Below, one piece after another: positions 32,667 through 40,875 of a stretch of DNA of 54,198 nt. The notes beneath the pieces are model-generated. The model had not been told where the DNA came from. It did no database searches and saw only the letters and a list, made by a program, of their open reading frames with translations. A program made the position numbers and the translations under genes. The DNA lies in assembly GCA_002371215.1 (NCBI GenBank), contig DFGL01000026.1, positions 1 to 54,198 on the forward strand, read 5' to 3'. The DNA is from Ruminococcaceae bacterium UBA3751 (GTDB taxonomy: Bacteria > Bacillota > Clostridia > Oscillospirales > Acutalibacteraceae). Within the stretch, counting starts at the first letter, position 1. The number at the start of each line of letters is the position of its first letter.

Positions 32667-34131
32667 AATTATCCTTATTGCAGTACTTGCGGTAATCGTA
32701 CTTGCAATAGTTATAACGGCAATCAGGGCGGCGTTTTTCAAAATCAAACGCCCCGACGTTAAGCCTATGCCGAAGGAAAACATTGATGAAGAGCGCGTTC
32801 AGCGCCATCTTACGGAAGCTATTCAGATTAAAACAATTTCAAACGTTGACGAAAGCAAGGTTGACTGGAACGAGTTTAAACGCTTCCACGATTTTCTTGA
32901 AAGAGAATATCCGCTGACTCATAAAACGCTGAAGCGCGAGGTTGTTTCAAAGGCGTCGCTTCTTTTCACCTGGGAGGGGAAAAATCCCGAGCTTGACGGA
33001 ATCGCCTTTCTCTCGCATCAGGACGTCGTTCCAATCAGCGAGGGCACGCTCGAAGACTGGGAGCACCCGCCGTTTGAGGGATATAACGACGGCGAGTTCA
33101 TCTGGGGACGCGGTGCGCTTGATATGAAAAATCATCTTATCTGCGTTATCGAGGCGGTTGAAGCCCTGCTTGAGGACGGCTTCGTTCCCGAGAGGACGAT
33201 TTACCTCTGCTTCGGGCATAACGAGGAAATCGTTGCCGGCGAAAACAACGGCGCTCAGGCGCTTATGGAAACTCTGAAGGAGCGCGGAGTTCACCTTGAT
33301 TCAACTATTGACGAGGGCGGCGCTATCCTTCCCGCAAACGTTCCGGGTATCCTCAAGGGCAACCTTGCGGGAATCGGCATTGCGGAAAAAGGCAATACCG
33401 ATATAAGAATTACCGTTCACGCTAAGGGCGGCCACTCCTCACAGCCGCCGCAGCACACGGGCGTAGGGCTTATTGCAGATGTCGTTCACGACCTTGAAAA
33501 GCATCAGTTCAAGGCGAAAATGCTGCCTATGGTGAACGATATGTTCACCCTCATCGGTAAGCATATGACCTATCCTGCGCGCCTTTTCACCTGTAATTTA
33601 CCTATAATTAAACCGCTTGTGCTTGCTATTGCTAAGAAAATCCCGCCCGCTGCTTCGTTCATAAGAACGACTACGGCGTGTACAATGCTTCAGGGCTCGC
33701 CCGCGGCGAACGTTCTGCCCCAGACGGCAAGCGTTACGGTAAATTTCCGCCAGCTCCCCGGAACGACGACGGAGGATTTATACGCCCACATCAGAAAGGT
33801 TGTTCGCAACAAGGATATAGATATTGAATACGTTAAGGGTAAGGAGGCTTCCGCAGTTTCGCCTACTGATACAAGGGCGTTTGCAACGCTTACCGAGCTT
33901 TCCCATCAGATTGATAAGTATAATATAGTTGCTCCGTACCTCGTTATGGGCGGAACGGATACCTATCACTACGAGGATATATGCGATAATCTTTACCGCT
34001 ATTCCCCCTTCGTTGTAAGCACCTCGCTTCTGCTTACAACCCATTCAACCAACGAGCGCTGCCCCGTTGCCGCACTCGGCGAAGGCGTACAGTTCTTCAA
34101 GCGCTATATGAAAATTATGGCGAGCGAATAA
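32653..34131 (+). CDS. Membrane-anchored M20 metallopeptidase (carboxypeptidase S / Gly-X type)
   Basis: The 492-residue protein starts with a membrane helix (about 5-27) followed by an M20 catalytic domain. Metal ligands and catalytic residues sit in LSHQDVVP, WGRGALDMKN, GHNEEIVAGENNGAQ and STIDEGGAI, with a final His near LLTTHSTNE. The dimerisation lid lies at about 250-370. The closest architecture is the carboxypeptidase S/PM20D1 group, which cleaves dipeptide-like or N-acyl amino acid amide bonds. Translational overlap with two membrane proteins suggests transport-coupled hydrolysis, although the side of the membrane it faces is not settled. Confidence 0.87.
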   Translation: MTTGKIILIAVLAVIVLAIVITAIRAAFFKIKRPDVKPMPKENIDEERVQRHLTEAIQIKTISNVDESKVDWNEFKRFHDFLEREYPLTHKTLKREVVSKASLLFTWEGKNPELDGIAFLSHQDVVPISEGTLEDWEHPPFEGYNDGEFIWGRGALDMKNHLICVIEAVEALLEDGFVPERTIYLCFGHNEEIVAGENNGAQALMETLKERGVHLDSTIDEGGAILPANVPGILKGNLAGIGIAEKGNTDIRITVHAKGGHSSQPPQHTGVGLIADVVHDLEKHQFKAKMLPMVNDMFTLIGKHMTYPARLFTCNLPIIKPLVLAIAKKIPPAASFIRTTTACTMLQGSPAANVLPQTASVTVNFRQLPGTTTEDLYAHIRKVVRNKDIDIEYVKGKEASAVSPTDTRAFATLTELSHQIDKYNIVAPYLVMGGTDTYHYEDICDNLYRYSPFVVSTSLLLTTHSTNERCPVAALGEGVQFFKRYMKIMASE

Positions 34132-34135
34132 ACAC

Positions 34136-34169
34136 AAAAAAGAGTTGTCAGATGTGACAACTCTTTTTT
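34136..34169. terminator. Bidirectional terminator after the M20 operon and purA
   Basis: Perfect stem AAAAGAGTTGTCA / TGACAACTCTTTT with GATG loop, A-run and T-run on either side. It can end both the plus operon and purA. Confidence 0.92.
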
Positions 34170-34170
34170 A

Positions 34171-34215
34171 GTGAAGAGTGAAGAGTTCTGGGCGGGCTCC
34201 GCCCACACCCATTAA
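34171..34215. repeat. Truncated copy of the GC-core repeat family
   Basis: GAAGAGTTCTGGGCGGGC followed by TCCGCCCA forms a short GC hairpin. It closely matches GAAGAATTTTGGGCGGGC at 43861-43878. It lacks the CCCCTAC end and the AATTAAG arms. Confidence 0.6.
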
Positions 34216-34240
34216 TAAGGGGTGCCTTTTCGCCGCTTTT

Positions 34241-35512
34241 TTATCTGTAAATTATAGCTTCGCGCTCGGGGCCGTTAGATACCATTGATATATTGCAGCC
34301 CATCTCGTTTTCAATAAACTCAACGTAATCGCGGGTTTCCTTGGGAAGCTCATCGTAGTTTTTAATTCCTCTTATATCGCAGTGCCAGCCCTTAAGGGTT
34401 TTAAGAACGGGCTTTGCTTTCTTAAGGTCGGGAGTAGTCGGGAAATCCTTGGTAATTTTACCGTCAATCTCATAGGCAGTGCACACCTTGATTTCCTCAA
34501 GGTAAGAGAGGCAGTCAAGCGCGGTCATAACAACCTGAGTTGCGCCCTGACATTCAATGCCGTAACGGGAAGCAACGCAGTCAAACCAGCCTACTCTTCT
34601 CGGTCTGCCGGTCGTTGCGCCGAATTCGCCCTTGTCGCCGCCGTGGATACGCAGCTCCTGAGCCTCGTCGCCAAAGATTTCGGAAACGAATTCGCCCGCG
34701 CCTACAGCTGATGAATACGCCTTTGTTACAACAACTATATCCTCAATCTTATGCGGCGGAATACCTGCGCCTACAGCGCCGTAGCCCGCAAGGGTTGAGC
34801 TTGAGGTAACCATAGGATAGATACCGAAATCGGGGTCCTTTAGCGTTCCGAGCTGGCCCTCAAGGAGAATATTCTTTCCCTCTTTAATCGCGTCTGCAAG
34901 GTACTTATGGGTATCGCAAACAAAGGGCGCGATTTTCTCTTTATACTCCATACAGGTGTTATAAAGCTCTTCCTCGCTGAGCAGGGGCTTATGGTAAACG
35001 TGCTCAAGAGTGAGGTTTTTAAGGGTACAGATATTCTTGAGCTTAGCCTTTAAGGTTTCGTCGTCAAAAAGCTCATTAACCTGAATACCGATTTTGCTGT
35101 ATTTATCCGAGAAGAACGGAGCAATACCGCTCTTTGTTGAACCGAATGCGTTTTTGCCGAGCCTCTCCTCCTCATATTCATCAAGCAGAATATGGTACGG
35201 CATAAGTATCTGAGCGCGCTCGGAAACGAGAAGCTTTGGATTGAGCCCTGCCTTTTTTACCTGCTCAAGCTCGTTGATGAATTTATTAATATCAAGCGCT
35301 ACGCCGTTACCTATAATACAGGTTGTGTGGTCATAGCAAACGCCGCTCGGCATTAAATGAAGCGCAAAGCGTCCGTGCTCGTTAATAATAGTGTGTCCTG
35401 CGTTGGCGCCGCCCTGAAAGCGAATAACAATATCGCTCTTTTCGGCGAACATATCGGTAATTTTTCCTTTGCCTTCGTCGCCCCAGTTAGCGCCGACAAT
35501 TGCTCTTACCAT
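34241..35512 (-). CDS. purA: Adenylosuccinate synthetase
   Basis: The 423-residue enzyme condenses IMP and aspartate with GTP to form adenylosuccinate in AMP synthesis. It shows the phosphate loop VGANWGDEGKGKITDM, RFQGGANAGHT, the HLMPSG signature, QLGTLKDPDFGIYP, TTGRPRRVGWFD and the C-terminal VSNGPEREAII. AAGGAGT precedes the ATG. It lies 159 bases downstream of the AICAR formyltransferase on the same strand; a chain of small hairpins fills the gap. Confidence 0.97.
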   Translation of the reverse strand: MVRAIVGANWGDEGKGKITDMFAEKSDIVIRFQGGANAGHTIINEHGRFALHLMPSGVCYDHTTCIIGNGVALDINKFINELEQVKKAGLNPKLLVSERAQILMPYHILLDEYEEERLGKNAFGSTKSGIAPFFSDKYSKIGIQVNELFDDETLKAKLKNICTLKNLTLEHVYHKPLLSEEELYNTCMEYKEKIAPFVCDTHKYLADAIKEGKNILLEGQLGTLKDPDFGIYPMVTSSSTLAGYGAVGAGIPPHKIEDIVVVTKAYSSAVGAGEFVSEIFGDEAQELRIHGGDKGEFGATTGRPRRVGWFDCVASRYGIECQGATQVVMTALDCLSYLEEIKVCTAYEIDGKITKDFPTTPDLKKAKPVLKTLKGWHCDIRGIKNYDELPKETRDYVEFIENEMGCNISMVSNGPEREAIIYR

Positions 35513-35560
35513 TTTAATTTACTCCTTGTTCTTGGTTTGTCTTTAGTAATATAATCAGGT

Positions 35561-35660
35561 GTGGACAGAGTCCACCCTAAATGATAACCGAAGGTTATCT
35601 CTTCACACGCCGCAGGCGTTCTTCACTTGCCAAATGCAAGCTTCACGCGAACGAAGTGAG
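35561..35660. repeat. Chain of mini-hairpins separated by CTTCA spacers
   Basis: Consecutive small palindromes: GTGGAC-AGA-GTCCAC (35561-35575), GATAACC-GAA-GGTTATC (35583-35599), ACGCC-GCA-GGCGT (35607-35619), CTTGC-CAAAT-GCAAG (35626-35640) and a weaker one to about 35660. The spacers after the second are TCTTCAC, TCTTCA and CTTCA. It lies between two purine genes and is not coding. The same mini-hairpin style (TGTCAC-GAA-GTGACA) occurs inside the repeat at 49850-50031. Confidence 0.8.
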
Positions 35661-35671
35661 CTCTTCATTCA

Positions 35672-36847
35672 TTAATGATGGAACAGCCTTATTCCCGTCA
35701 TCGTCATTGCGATGCCGTATTTATCGCAGCACTCAATAACCTCGTTGTCCCTTACTGAGCCGCCCGGCTGAGCGATATACTTAACGCCTGATTTAACGGC
35801 GCGCTCAATATTATCTTCAAACGGGAAGAACGCGTCTGAGCCGAGAGCAACCTCGTCCATCTTTTCGTGCCATGCCTTCTTTTCCTCAGCGGTAAACGGC
35901 TCGGGCTTTTCGGTAAAGTATCTTTCCCAAACGCCGTCCTTGAGAAGCTCGTTATAATCCTCGCTGATATAAAGGTCGATAGCGTTATCCGCGTCGCACT
36001 TTCTGACGTCGTTCTTAAACGGAAGAGAAAGAACCTTTTCATTTCTTCTGAGCCAGAGCATATCAGCCTTGTTGCCTGCCATTCTTGTACAGAGGATTCT
36101 GCTCTGCTGGCCTGCGCCTACGCCGAGGGTCTGGCCGCCCTTTGCGTATACAACGGAATTAGACTGAGTATATTTAAGCGTTATCATTGAGATAAGAAGG
36201 TCAATCTTTGCGATTTCGGGAATATCCTTAACCTTGGTCGGCATATCGTCAAAGAGAGACATTGTGATTTTAGCGTCGTTGCGCTTTTGCTCAAACTTAA
36301 TGCCGAAAACCTGCTTGGTTTCCATCTCCTCAGGTACGTAATCGGGGTCAATCTTGATAACAAGATATCCGCCGCGGCGCTTACTCTTTAAGATTTCAAG
36401 CGCTTCATCCGTATATCCCGGAGCGATGATACCGTCCGATACCTCTTTTTGAAGGAACTTTGCAACAGACGCGTCGCAAATATCGGAAAGAGCTGCAAAA
36501 TCACCGAAGGAGGACTGCCTGTCGCAGCTTCTCGCCCTTGCATAAGCCTCGCCAATCGGGGAGAGCTCAAGCCCGTCGGGTACCATACATACCTTGCGGT
36601 CAATATCGCTCAGCGGCTGAGCAACCGCTGCGCCTGCGGGGGAAACGTGCTTAAAGGAAGCGGCGCTCGGAAGCCCCGTTGCCTCCTTAAGCTCCTTAAC
36701 AAGCTGCCATGAATTGAACGCGTCAAGAAGGTTGATATAACCTGCCGCACCGTTTAAAATTTCAAACGGAAGCTCCTTGCCGTCCATATGAATTCTTGCG
36801 GGATTCTGGTTTGGATTACAGCCGTATTTAAGCTTATACTCTTTCAT
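35672..36847 (-). CDS. purH: AICAR formyltransferase, stand-alone (PurH C-terminal domain type)
   Basis: The 391-residue protein uses 10-formyl-tetrahydrofolate to formylate AICAR, the penultimate step of IMP synthesis. It begins with KYGCNPNQNPARI and has the family segments PSAASFKHVSPAGAAVA, SFGDFAALSD, YTQSNSVVYAKGG, GVGAGQQSRILCTR, SDAFFPFEDNIE and YIAQPGGSVRDNEVI. The MGS-like IMP cyclohydrolase domain that precedes it in ordinary PurH (about 525 residues) is missing, so the final ring closure must be done by another protein. AGGAG is 8 bases from the ATG at 36847; other upstream starts lie too close to it. Stand-alone forms are known in clostridia. Confidence 0.92.
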   Translation of the reverse strand: MKEYKLKYGCNPNQNPARIHMDGKELPFEILNGAAGYINLLDAFNSWQLVKELKEATGLPSAASFKHVSPAGAAVAQPLSDIDRKVCMVPDGLELSPIGEAYARARSCDRQSSFGDFAALSDICDASVAKFLQKEVSDGIIAPGYTDEALEILKSKRRGGYLVIKIDPDYVPEEMETKQVFGIKFEQKRNDAKITMSLFDDMPTKVKDIPEIAKIDLLISMITLKYTQSNSVVYAKGGQTLGVGAGQQSRILCTRMAGNKADMLWLRRNEKVLSLPFKNDVRKCDADNAIDLYISEDYNELLKDGVWERYFTEKPEPFTAEEKKAWHEKMDEVALGSDAFFPFEDNIERAVKSGVKYIAQPGGSVRDNEVIECCDKYGIAMTMTGIRLFHH

Positions 36848-36897
36848 AATCATCACTCCTGTTTTCAGTTTGTTTAGGTTGATAAAACAACAGTAAT

Positions 36898-36926
36898 ATT
36901 TTACAATACTTCATTGAAAAAAGCAA
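36898..36926 (-). promoter_or_regulatory. Promoter of the AICAR formyltransferase gene
   Basis: Minus-strand TTGCTT (36921-36926), 17 bases, TAAAAT (36898-36903). It overlaps the divergent promoter of the RimK-like pair. Confidence 0.5.
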
Positions 36927-36942
36927 GCCGAACAGCTATAAT
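36914..36942 (+). promoter_or_regulatory. Promoter of the RimK-like pair
   Basis: TTGAAA (36914-36919), 17 bases, TATAAT (36937-36942), with AGGAGG 8 bases before the ATG at 36965. Confidence 0.68.
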
Positions 36943-36964
36943 ATATTAAAAGGAGGATGATAAA

Positions 36965-37777
36965 ATGAACGGTATTTTAGCGGTAAACGCCTTTTTAAAG
37001 GGCGAAAAGTTTGACAACTTGCACAACCATCTTGTAAAAGCGGCTGAAAGTATGGACATAACGCTGAAAATTAAAAATAATCAGGAGCTCCTTTTTTCAT
37101 CGGAAAAGCCAGATTTTGTTCTGTTCTGGGATAAAGACGTAAACCTTGCAAAAAGCCTTGAAAACAGGGGGATTCCCGTTTTCAACTCCGCTCGCTCCAT
37201 TGAGCTTTGCGACGATAAGGCTAAAACCTACCTCGCCCTTGAAAACGAGGTTCCTCAGCCGAAAACGATTATTGCTCCGTTTTCATTTACAAAAACGGAC
37301 TACACGGTTTTTGTTGAAAAGGCTGCGGAGAAGCTCGGCTTTCCGCTTGTTTTCAAGGAGTGCTTCGGCTCCTTCGGGGAGCAGGTTTACCTCTGCGGAA
37401 GCGTTAACGACGTTCTGTCTTATATTACGGACAAGCCGTTTCTTCTTCAGGAATATATTGAGGGCGGAAACGAGGACGTCCGCATCGAAATAGTGGGCGG
37501 AAAATGCGTTGCGGCAATGAAGCGCACCAACCATACGGATTTTCGCTCAAACGTTACTAACGGCGGTATTGCAGAGCCGTACACTCCGACAAACGATGAA
37601 TTCAGGCTTGCGGTTAAGGCTTGCGCGCTGCTCGGGCTTGATTTCGGCGGCGTTGATATACTTAACCACTCCCTCGTGTGCGAAGTAAATTCAAACGCCC
37701 ACATCATCAACCTTATGAACGCAACGGGAATTGACCCTGCGCCCGCGATATTTAAACAGATAATTGAAACGATATGA
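36965..37777 (+). CDS. RimK-like ATP-grasp ligase A
   Basis: The 270-residue protein has the RimK/LysX fold: a preATP-grasp domain (about 1-85, with VFNSARSIELCDDKAKTYLALE), ATP-binding lysines at FPLVFKECFGSFGEQVYLC and LLQEYIEGGNEDVRIEIV, then VKACALLGLDFGGVDIL and the metal ligands in LVCEVNSNAHI. Family members add Glu or other amino acids to proteins, cofactors or small molecules. It overlaps ligase B by 4 bases (ATGA). Substrate unknown. Confidence 0.85.
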   Translation: MNGILAVNAFLKGEKFDNLHNHLVKAAESMDITLKIKNNQELLFSSEKPDFVLFWDKDVNLAKSLENRGIPVFNSARSIELCDDKAKTYLALENEVPQPKTIIAPFSFTKTDYTVFVEKAAEKLGFPLVFKECFGSFGEQVYLCGSVNDVLSYITDKPFLLQEYIEGGNEDVRIEIVGGKCVAAMKRTNHTDFRSNVTNGGIAEPYTPTNDEFRLAVKACALLGLDFGGVDILNHSLVCEVNSNAHIINLMNATGIDPAPAIFKQIIETI

Positions 37778-38493
37778 AGCCTGTTCTGATTTATTCCGAA
37801 AAAGAGGCGGGGCGAAACGCCTTTGCCGTAAATAAAATCTGCTCCCTCCTCGGCGCGGAGCTTAAAACGCCGGATTATGACGGCGAGGCGCTTTACGTTA
37901 TCAACCGAAGCAACGATTACCGCGTTGCAAAGCGCTTTGAGGAGCGCGGAATAAGGGTATATAACCCCTCCGCCTTTTCGCGCCTTGCAAACGATAAGCA
38001 GGCTTGCTACGATTTTATGGAGAAAAACGGTATTGAGATTATGCCGACGCGCTATAGGACTCCGCCCTTTGTAAAAAAGCCGAAAAATTCTCACGGCGGT
38101 CAGGGCGTTATCCTCTGCGAAAACGAAGACGATTACGATGAAAACGCCGTTTGCCAAAAGCCCGCCTCCGATTTGGGTAAAGACCTCAGAGTATGGGTTA
38201 TCGGAAAAGAGATAATCGCCTCGTTTTTACGGGTAAACGAAAACGATTTTCGCTCAAATTTCTGCCTCGGCGGCGACGCTATTCCGTATACGCTGAGCGA
38301 AAGAGAGAAAAAAGAGGTAAAAAAAATAATCTCCCTTATAAGCGGAGATTACTACGGAATTGACTTTGTTTTTGACAACGGAAAAGCGGTTTTCAACGAG
38401 CTTGAGGATACAGTCGGCGCACGCATACTCTATGAAAAAACCGATATTGACATACTTTCGCTTTACTGCGAATACATAAAAAAGGACAGATAA
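37774..38493 (+). CDS. RimK-like ATP-grasp ligase B
   Basis: The 239-residue protein is shorter than usual (about 290-300) but keeps the core: NPSAFSRLANDKQACYDFMEK, the lysine region FVKKPKNSHGGQGVILC, DLGKDLRVWVIGKEIIASFLR, FRSNFCLGG, YYGIDFVFD and VFNELEDTVGARIL. The late NELEDTVGAR is a modified version of the RimK metal site (E-x-N): Glu and Asp are present but the Asn is displaced. Start and stop overlap with A indicates translational coupling. Two non-identical subunits of one ligase, or two consecutive amino acid additions, are both possible. A 16-bp palindromic terminator overlaps its stop. Confidence 0.82.
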   Translation: MKPVLIYSEKEAGRNAFAVNKICSLLGAELKTPDYDGEALYVINRSNDYRVAKRFEERGIRVYNPSAFSRLANDKQACYDFMEKNGIEIMPTRYRTPPFVKKPKNSHGGQGVILCENEDDYDENAVCQKPASDLGKDLRVWVIGKEIIASFLRVNENDFRSNFCLGGDAIPYTLSEREKKEVKKIISLISGDYYGIDFVFDNGKAVFNELEDTVGARILYEKTDIDILSLYCEYIKKDR

Positions 38494-38510
38494 ATTATCT
38501 GTCCTTTTTT
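38478..38510. terminator. Bidirectional terminator, perfect 16-bp stem
   Basis: AAAAAAGGACAGATAA / TTATCTGTCCTTTTTT with a single central base. The stops of both convergent genes (38493 and 38509) lie within or at its edge. Confidence 0.93.
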
Positions 38511-38841
38511 AGTTGAGAATAAAATATCCCGCTGCGCCGTAAACGGTTGAGAGCATAACGAGAACGTTGGCAACGGCGTTCGTTTTGCCCGCCGCCATTC
38601 TTACTATAACGCCCACGGCGGCAATAATGAGTCCGCACCAGGCTATAATAATCTGGTCAATTCTTTCGGCGGGGAGCGCGGTTGCGTTAATAAACGTTAC
38701 AAGCACCGAAAGCGCAACTCCAAGCCAGAAAAAGATTAAATGAACTCTTTCATCGCCCTTTGGCTTAAACATAAAAACCGAGGTTACGATGAACGAAAAA
38801 ACTATTACAACATAAAGAATAAACAGCGGTGATAAAGCCAT
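38509..38841 (-). CDS. Small four-helix membrane protein, unknown
   Basis: The 110-residue protein has four hydrophobic helices (about 6-25, 35-52, 63-83, 88-107) linked by short loops, including a conserved-looking FKPKGDERVHLIFFW. No family recognised. It is the last gene of an operon (Mrp, deaminase, HAD, FG-GAP-like, BirA) with a 13-base gap. Confidence 0.68.
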   Translation of the reverse strand: MALSPLFILYVVIVFSFIVTSVFMFKPKGDERVHLIFFWLGVALSVLVTFINATALPAERIDQIIIAWCGLIIAAVGVIVRMAAGKTNAVANVLVMLSTVYGAAGYFILN

Positions 38842-38854
38842 AATCTCTCCTTTT

Positions 38855-39607
38855 TTATTCTGTCCTTACGCTGATTTCTCCGCTTATAAGGGTTTGTTTT
38901 TCCCCGTTTTCAAGAAGAACTACAAGCCCGCCGCGGTCATCAATATCAACGGCGGTTGCGGGGGTTTTAACGCCGTCTTTAATAAAGTAAATTCTCTTTC
39001 CCGTAAGCACGGAACGCGAGCGGTAATACGGGATAACATCCCCGCCCGAAAAAACAGCGCGGTAAAGCTCATCCGTGATTTCACAGACAAGGCTTGCCCT
39101 GCTTATTTCCGAGCCGATACTGCCGCCGTTTTCAACGCTTTCGGGGAATTCTGCGGTATTTATATTTACGCCTACGCCTATAATTACAGCGGTTTTTCCG
39201 TCTACAGACTTAACGCTTTCGCATAAAATTCCGCAAACCTTTTTGCCGCCGATATAAATATCGTTTACCCATTTTATTTTTGCAGCTTTTGAGCTGAGCG
39301 TTTCAATAGCTCTGCTCACGGCAACCGCAGCCTCGGTGGTTATTTTCAGCAGCTCCTCAGAACCGTTTTCAAAAAAGAGGATAAGGGACATATAAATTCC
39401 CGTATTCTTTGGGGAATAAAAGCTTTTTCCCTGCCTTCCCCTGCCTGCGGTCTGCTCCTCGGAAACGATTAAAAGCTCCGTGTTTCTTCCGCTTTTTATA
39501 AGGCGCTTTGCCTCATTATTTGTTGAATCCACCGAGGGTAAAAGTAAAACCTCGGTTTTGTTTTTCAGCGCGCTTTCAATAAGCGCCGTGGTTAATATAT
39601 CTTCCAT
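38855..39607 (-). CDS. birA: Biotin-[acetyl-CoA-carboxylase] ligase, no regulatory domain
   Basis: The 250-residue enzyme makes biotinyl-AMP and transfers biotin to carboxylase carrier domains. The signature GRGRQGK (residues 55-61), the adjacent KSFYSPKNTGIYMSLIL and the central KIKWVNDIYIGGKKVCGIL are present, and a C-terminal SH3-like domain follows. The helix-turn-helix of E. coli BirA is missing, so it should not regulate transcription. It overlaps the preceding gene by one base (TAATG). Confidence 0.93.
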   Translation of the reverse strand: MEDILTTALIESALKNKTEVLLLPSVDSTNNEAKRLIKSGRNTELLIVSEEQTAGRGRQGKSFYSPKNTGIYMSLILFFENGSEELLKITTEAAVAVSRAIETLSSKAAKIKWVNDIYIGGKKVCGILCESVKSVDGKTAVIIGVGVNINTAEFPESVENGGSIGSEISRASLVCEITDELYRAVFSGGDVIPYYRSRSVLTGKRIYFIKDGVKTPATAVDIDDRGGLVVLLENGEKQTLISGEISVRTE

Positions 39608-40875
39608 TATTTTGAGCCGTAGCTTATATCAACGGTTTTAATTTTATCCTGAGAATAAGTTTTGTCGTAAACAATAGTAAGGGTTTTTCCGTCCTCGCTG
39701 ACGGAGGCGGTATACGAAATTTCATATTCGCCCTTTTTGTCCTTGTTGATTGTTACGGAGTAATCGCCCTTCTGGGCAGCCTTGCGGTCAAAGGTAAAGT
39801 TGTTTTTAGCAGTAAGAACCGCCTGCTTTTCCGAAATCACAACGCTGTCAACATAAGCGATATCCGTATTTTCGCTTCCTAAATCAAGGGTCTGGGTTAT
39901 TGTTGAGGAATCAATCGGGAAGGAATATTTTACCCAGTTAAGCTCCTCGCCCGCCGTCGGGCTTGCGGAGTTTTTAAAGGTAACGGTCCACGGGGCTTTT
40001 GCGGTTTCCTTCGGGTCTGCAACTGCGAACTGCTTGTCCGCGCGGAAAACAAGGCTTCCCGGGGTAACGGAGAGCGAGCCCTCCTCGTCAATTCCCATTT
40101 CAAAATAAATCGTACCCGTTTTCTGAGCGGCTGTATTTTCGTTATAGTTTATAAGCACCTCGACCTCGCAGCAGAGCTTTCCGTTTTCGCTTACGAAATA
40201 ACTGCCCTTGCCCTTGCTCCAGGACTGAACGGTCATATAGTTGCCCTTGTTGTCCTGCATTGCTCTTGCGTAACCAACGTAGCCCGCATTTTTGGTAACC
40301 ATTCCCGTTTTTTTATCGTACTTTATATTCTGCCCGCTTATAGCCATTGCAAACTGAACGTATTTTTTGCAGGTTTTGAGCTGGGTTATCTCCTCAACAA
40401 TAGCGTCGTCAAGTAGAGAGTGCCAGGTGTCCTGAGTTGCGGTAACAAGGGAATAGTTTTCCTTGCCCGCGTCGCGCTTGAGAACATAGAGGTCGTAAAC
40501 GTAAGCTCCCGTTCCCTGCTCCTCGCCGCTGACTCCGCGTACCACAATATCCTTTAAGCCGTCGCCGTCAATATCGTAAATATACATTTCCGGCTTTTCG
40601 CGCTCAATATAGCTGCTCCACTGATTAAATTCAAACTCCTTATCGCCGTGGATAAGAAGCATTTTATTATCAACAATATAAAGAGTGTACTTCCCCTTTG
40701 ACGCGAGCTTGCGCTTATTGGCGTGCTTTTCCGTTGCGGGCGCCTTGCTCACCGTTGTAAGTATCACCTTATCGTCATTCGTATTAAGCGACATACCGTT
40801 CGTATAGTAATAAACCCCGAAAACGGTTGCCCCGGCAAGTATTAAGGTTAAAACAACTCTGAAAAAATACTTCAT
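39607..40875 (-). CDS. Secreted or anchored protein with an FG-GAP-like calcium loop
   Basis: The 422-residue protein has an N-terminal membrane helix or signal peptide at about 5-24, a linker, then a beta-rich region with the loop DIDGDGLKDIVV (Asp101, 103, 105, 109). This is the Ca-binding pattern of FG-GAP/VCBS repeats. The second half (about 235-420) looks like two beta-sandwich domains. No catalytic motif seen. It overlaps the HAD gene by 4 bases and BirA by 1, so it is embedded in a housekeeping operon. Function unknown. Confidence 0.72.
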   Translation of the reverse strand: MKYFFRVVLTLILAGATVFGVYYYTNGMSLNTNDDKVILTTVSKAPATEKHANKRKLASKGKYTLYIVDNKMLLIHGDKEFEFNQWSSYIEREKPEMYIYDIDGDGLKDIVVRGVSGEEQGTGAYVYDLYVLKRDAGKENYSLVTATQDTWHSLLDDAIVEEITQLKTCKKYVQFAMAISGQNIKYDKKTGMVTKNAGYVGYARAMQDNKGNYMTVQSWSKGKGSYFVSENGKLCCEVEVLINYNENTAAQKTGTIYFEMGIDEEGSLSVTPGSLVFRADKQFAVADPKETAKAPWTVTFKNSASPTAGEELNWVKYSFPIDSSTITQTLDLGSENTDIAYVDSVVISEKQAVLTAKNNFTFDRKAAQKGDYSVTINKDKKGEYEISYTASVSEDGKTLTIVYDKTYSQDKIKTVDISYGSK

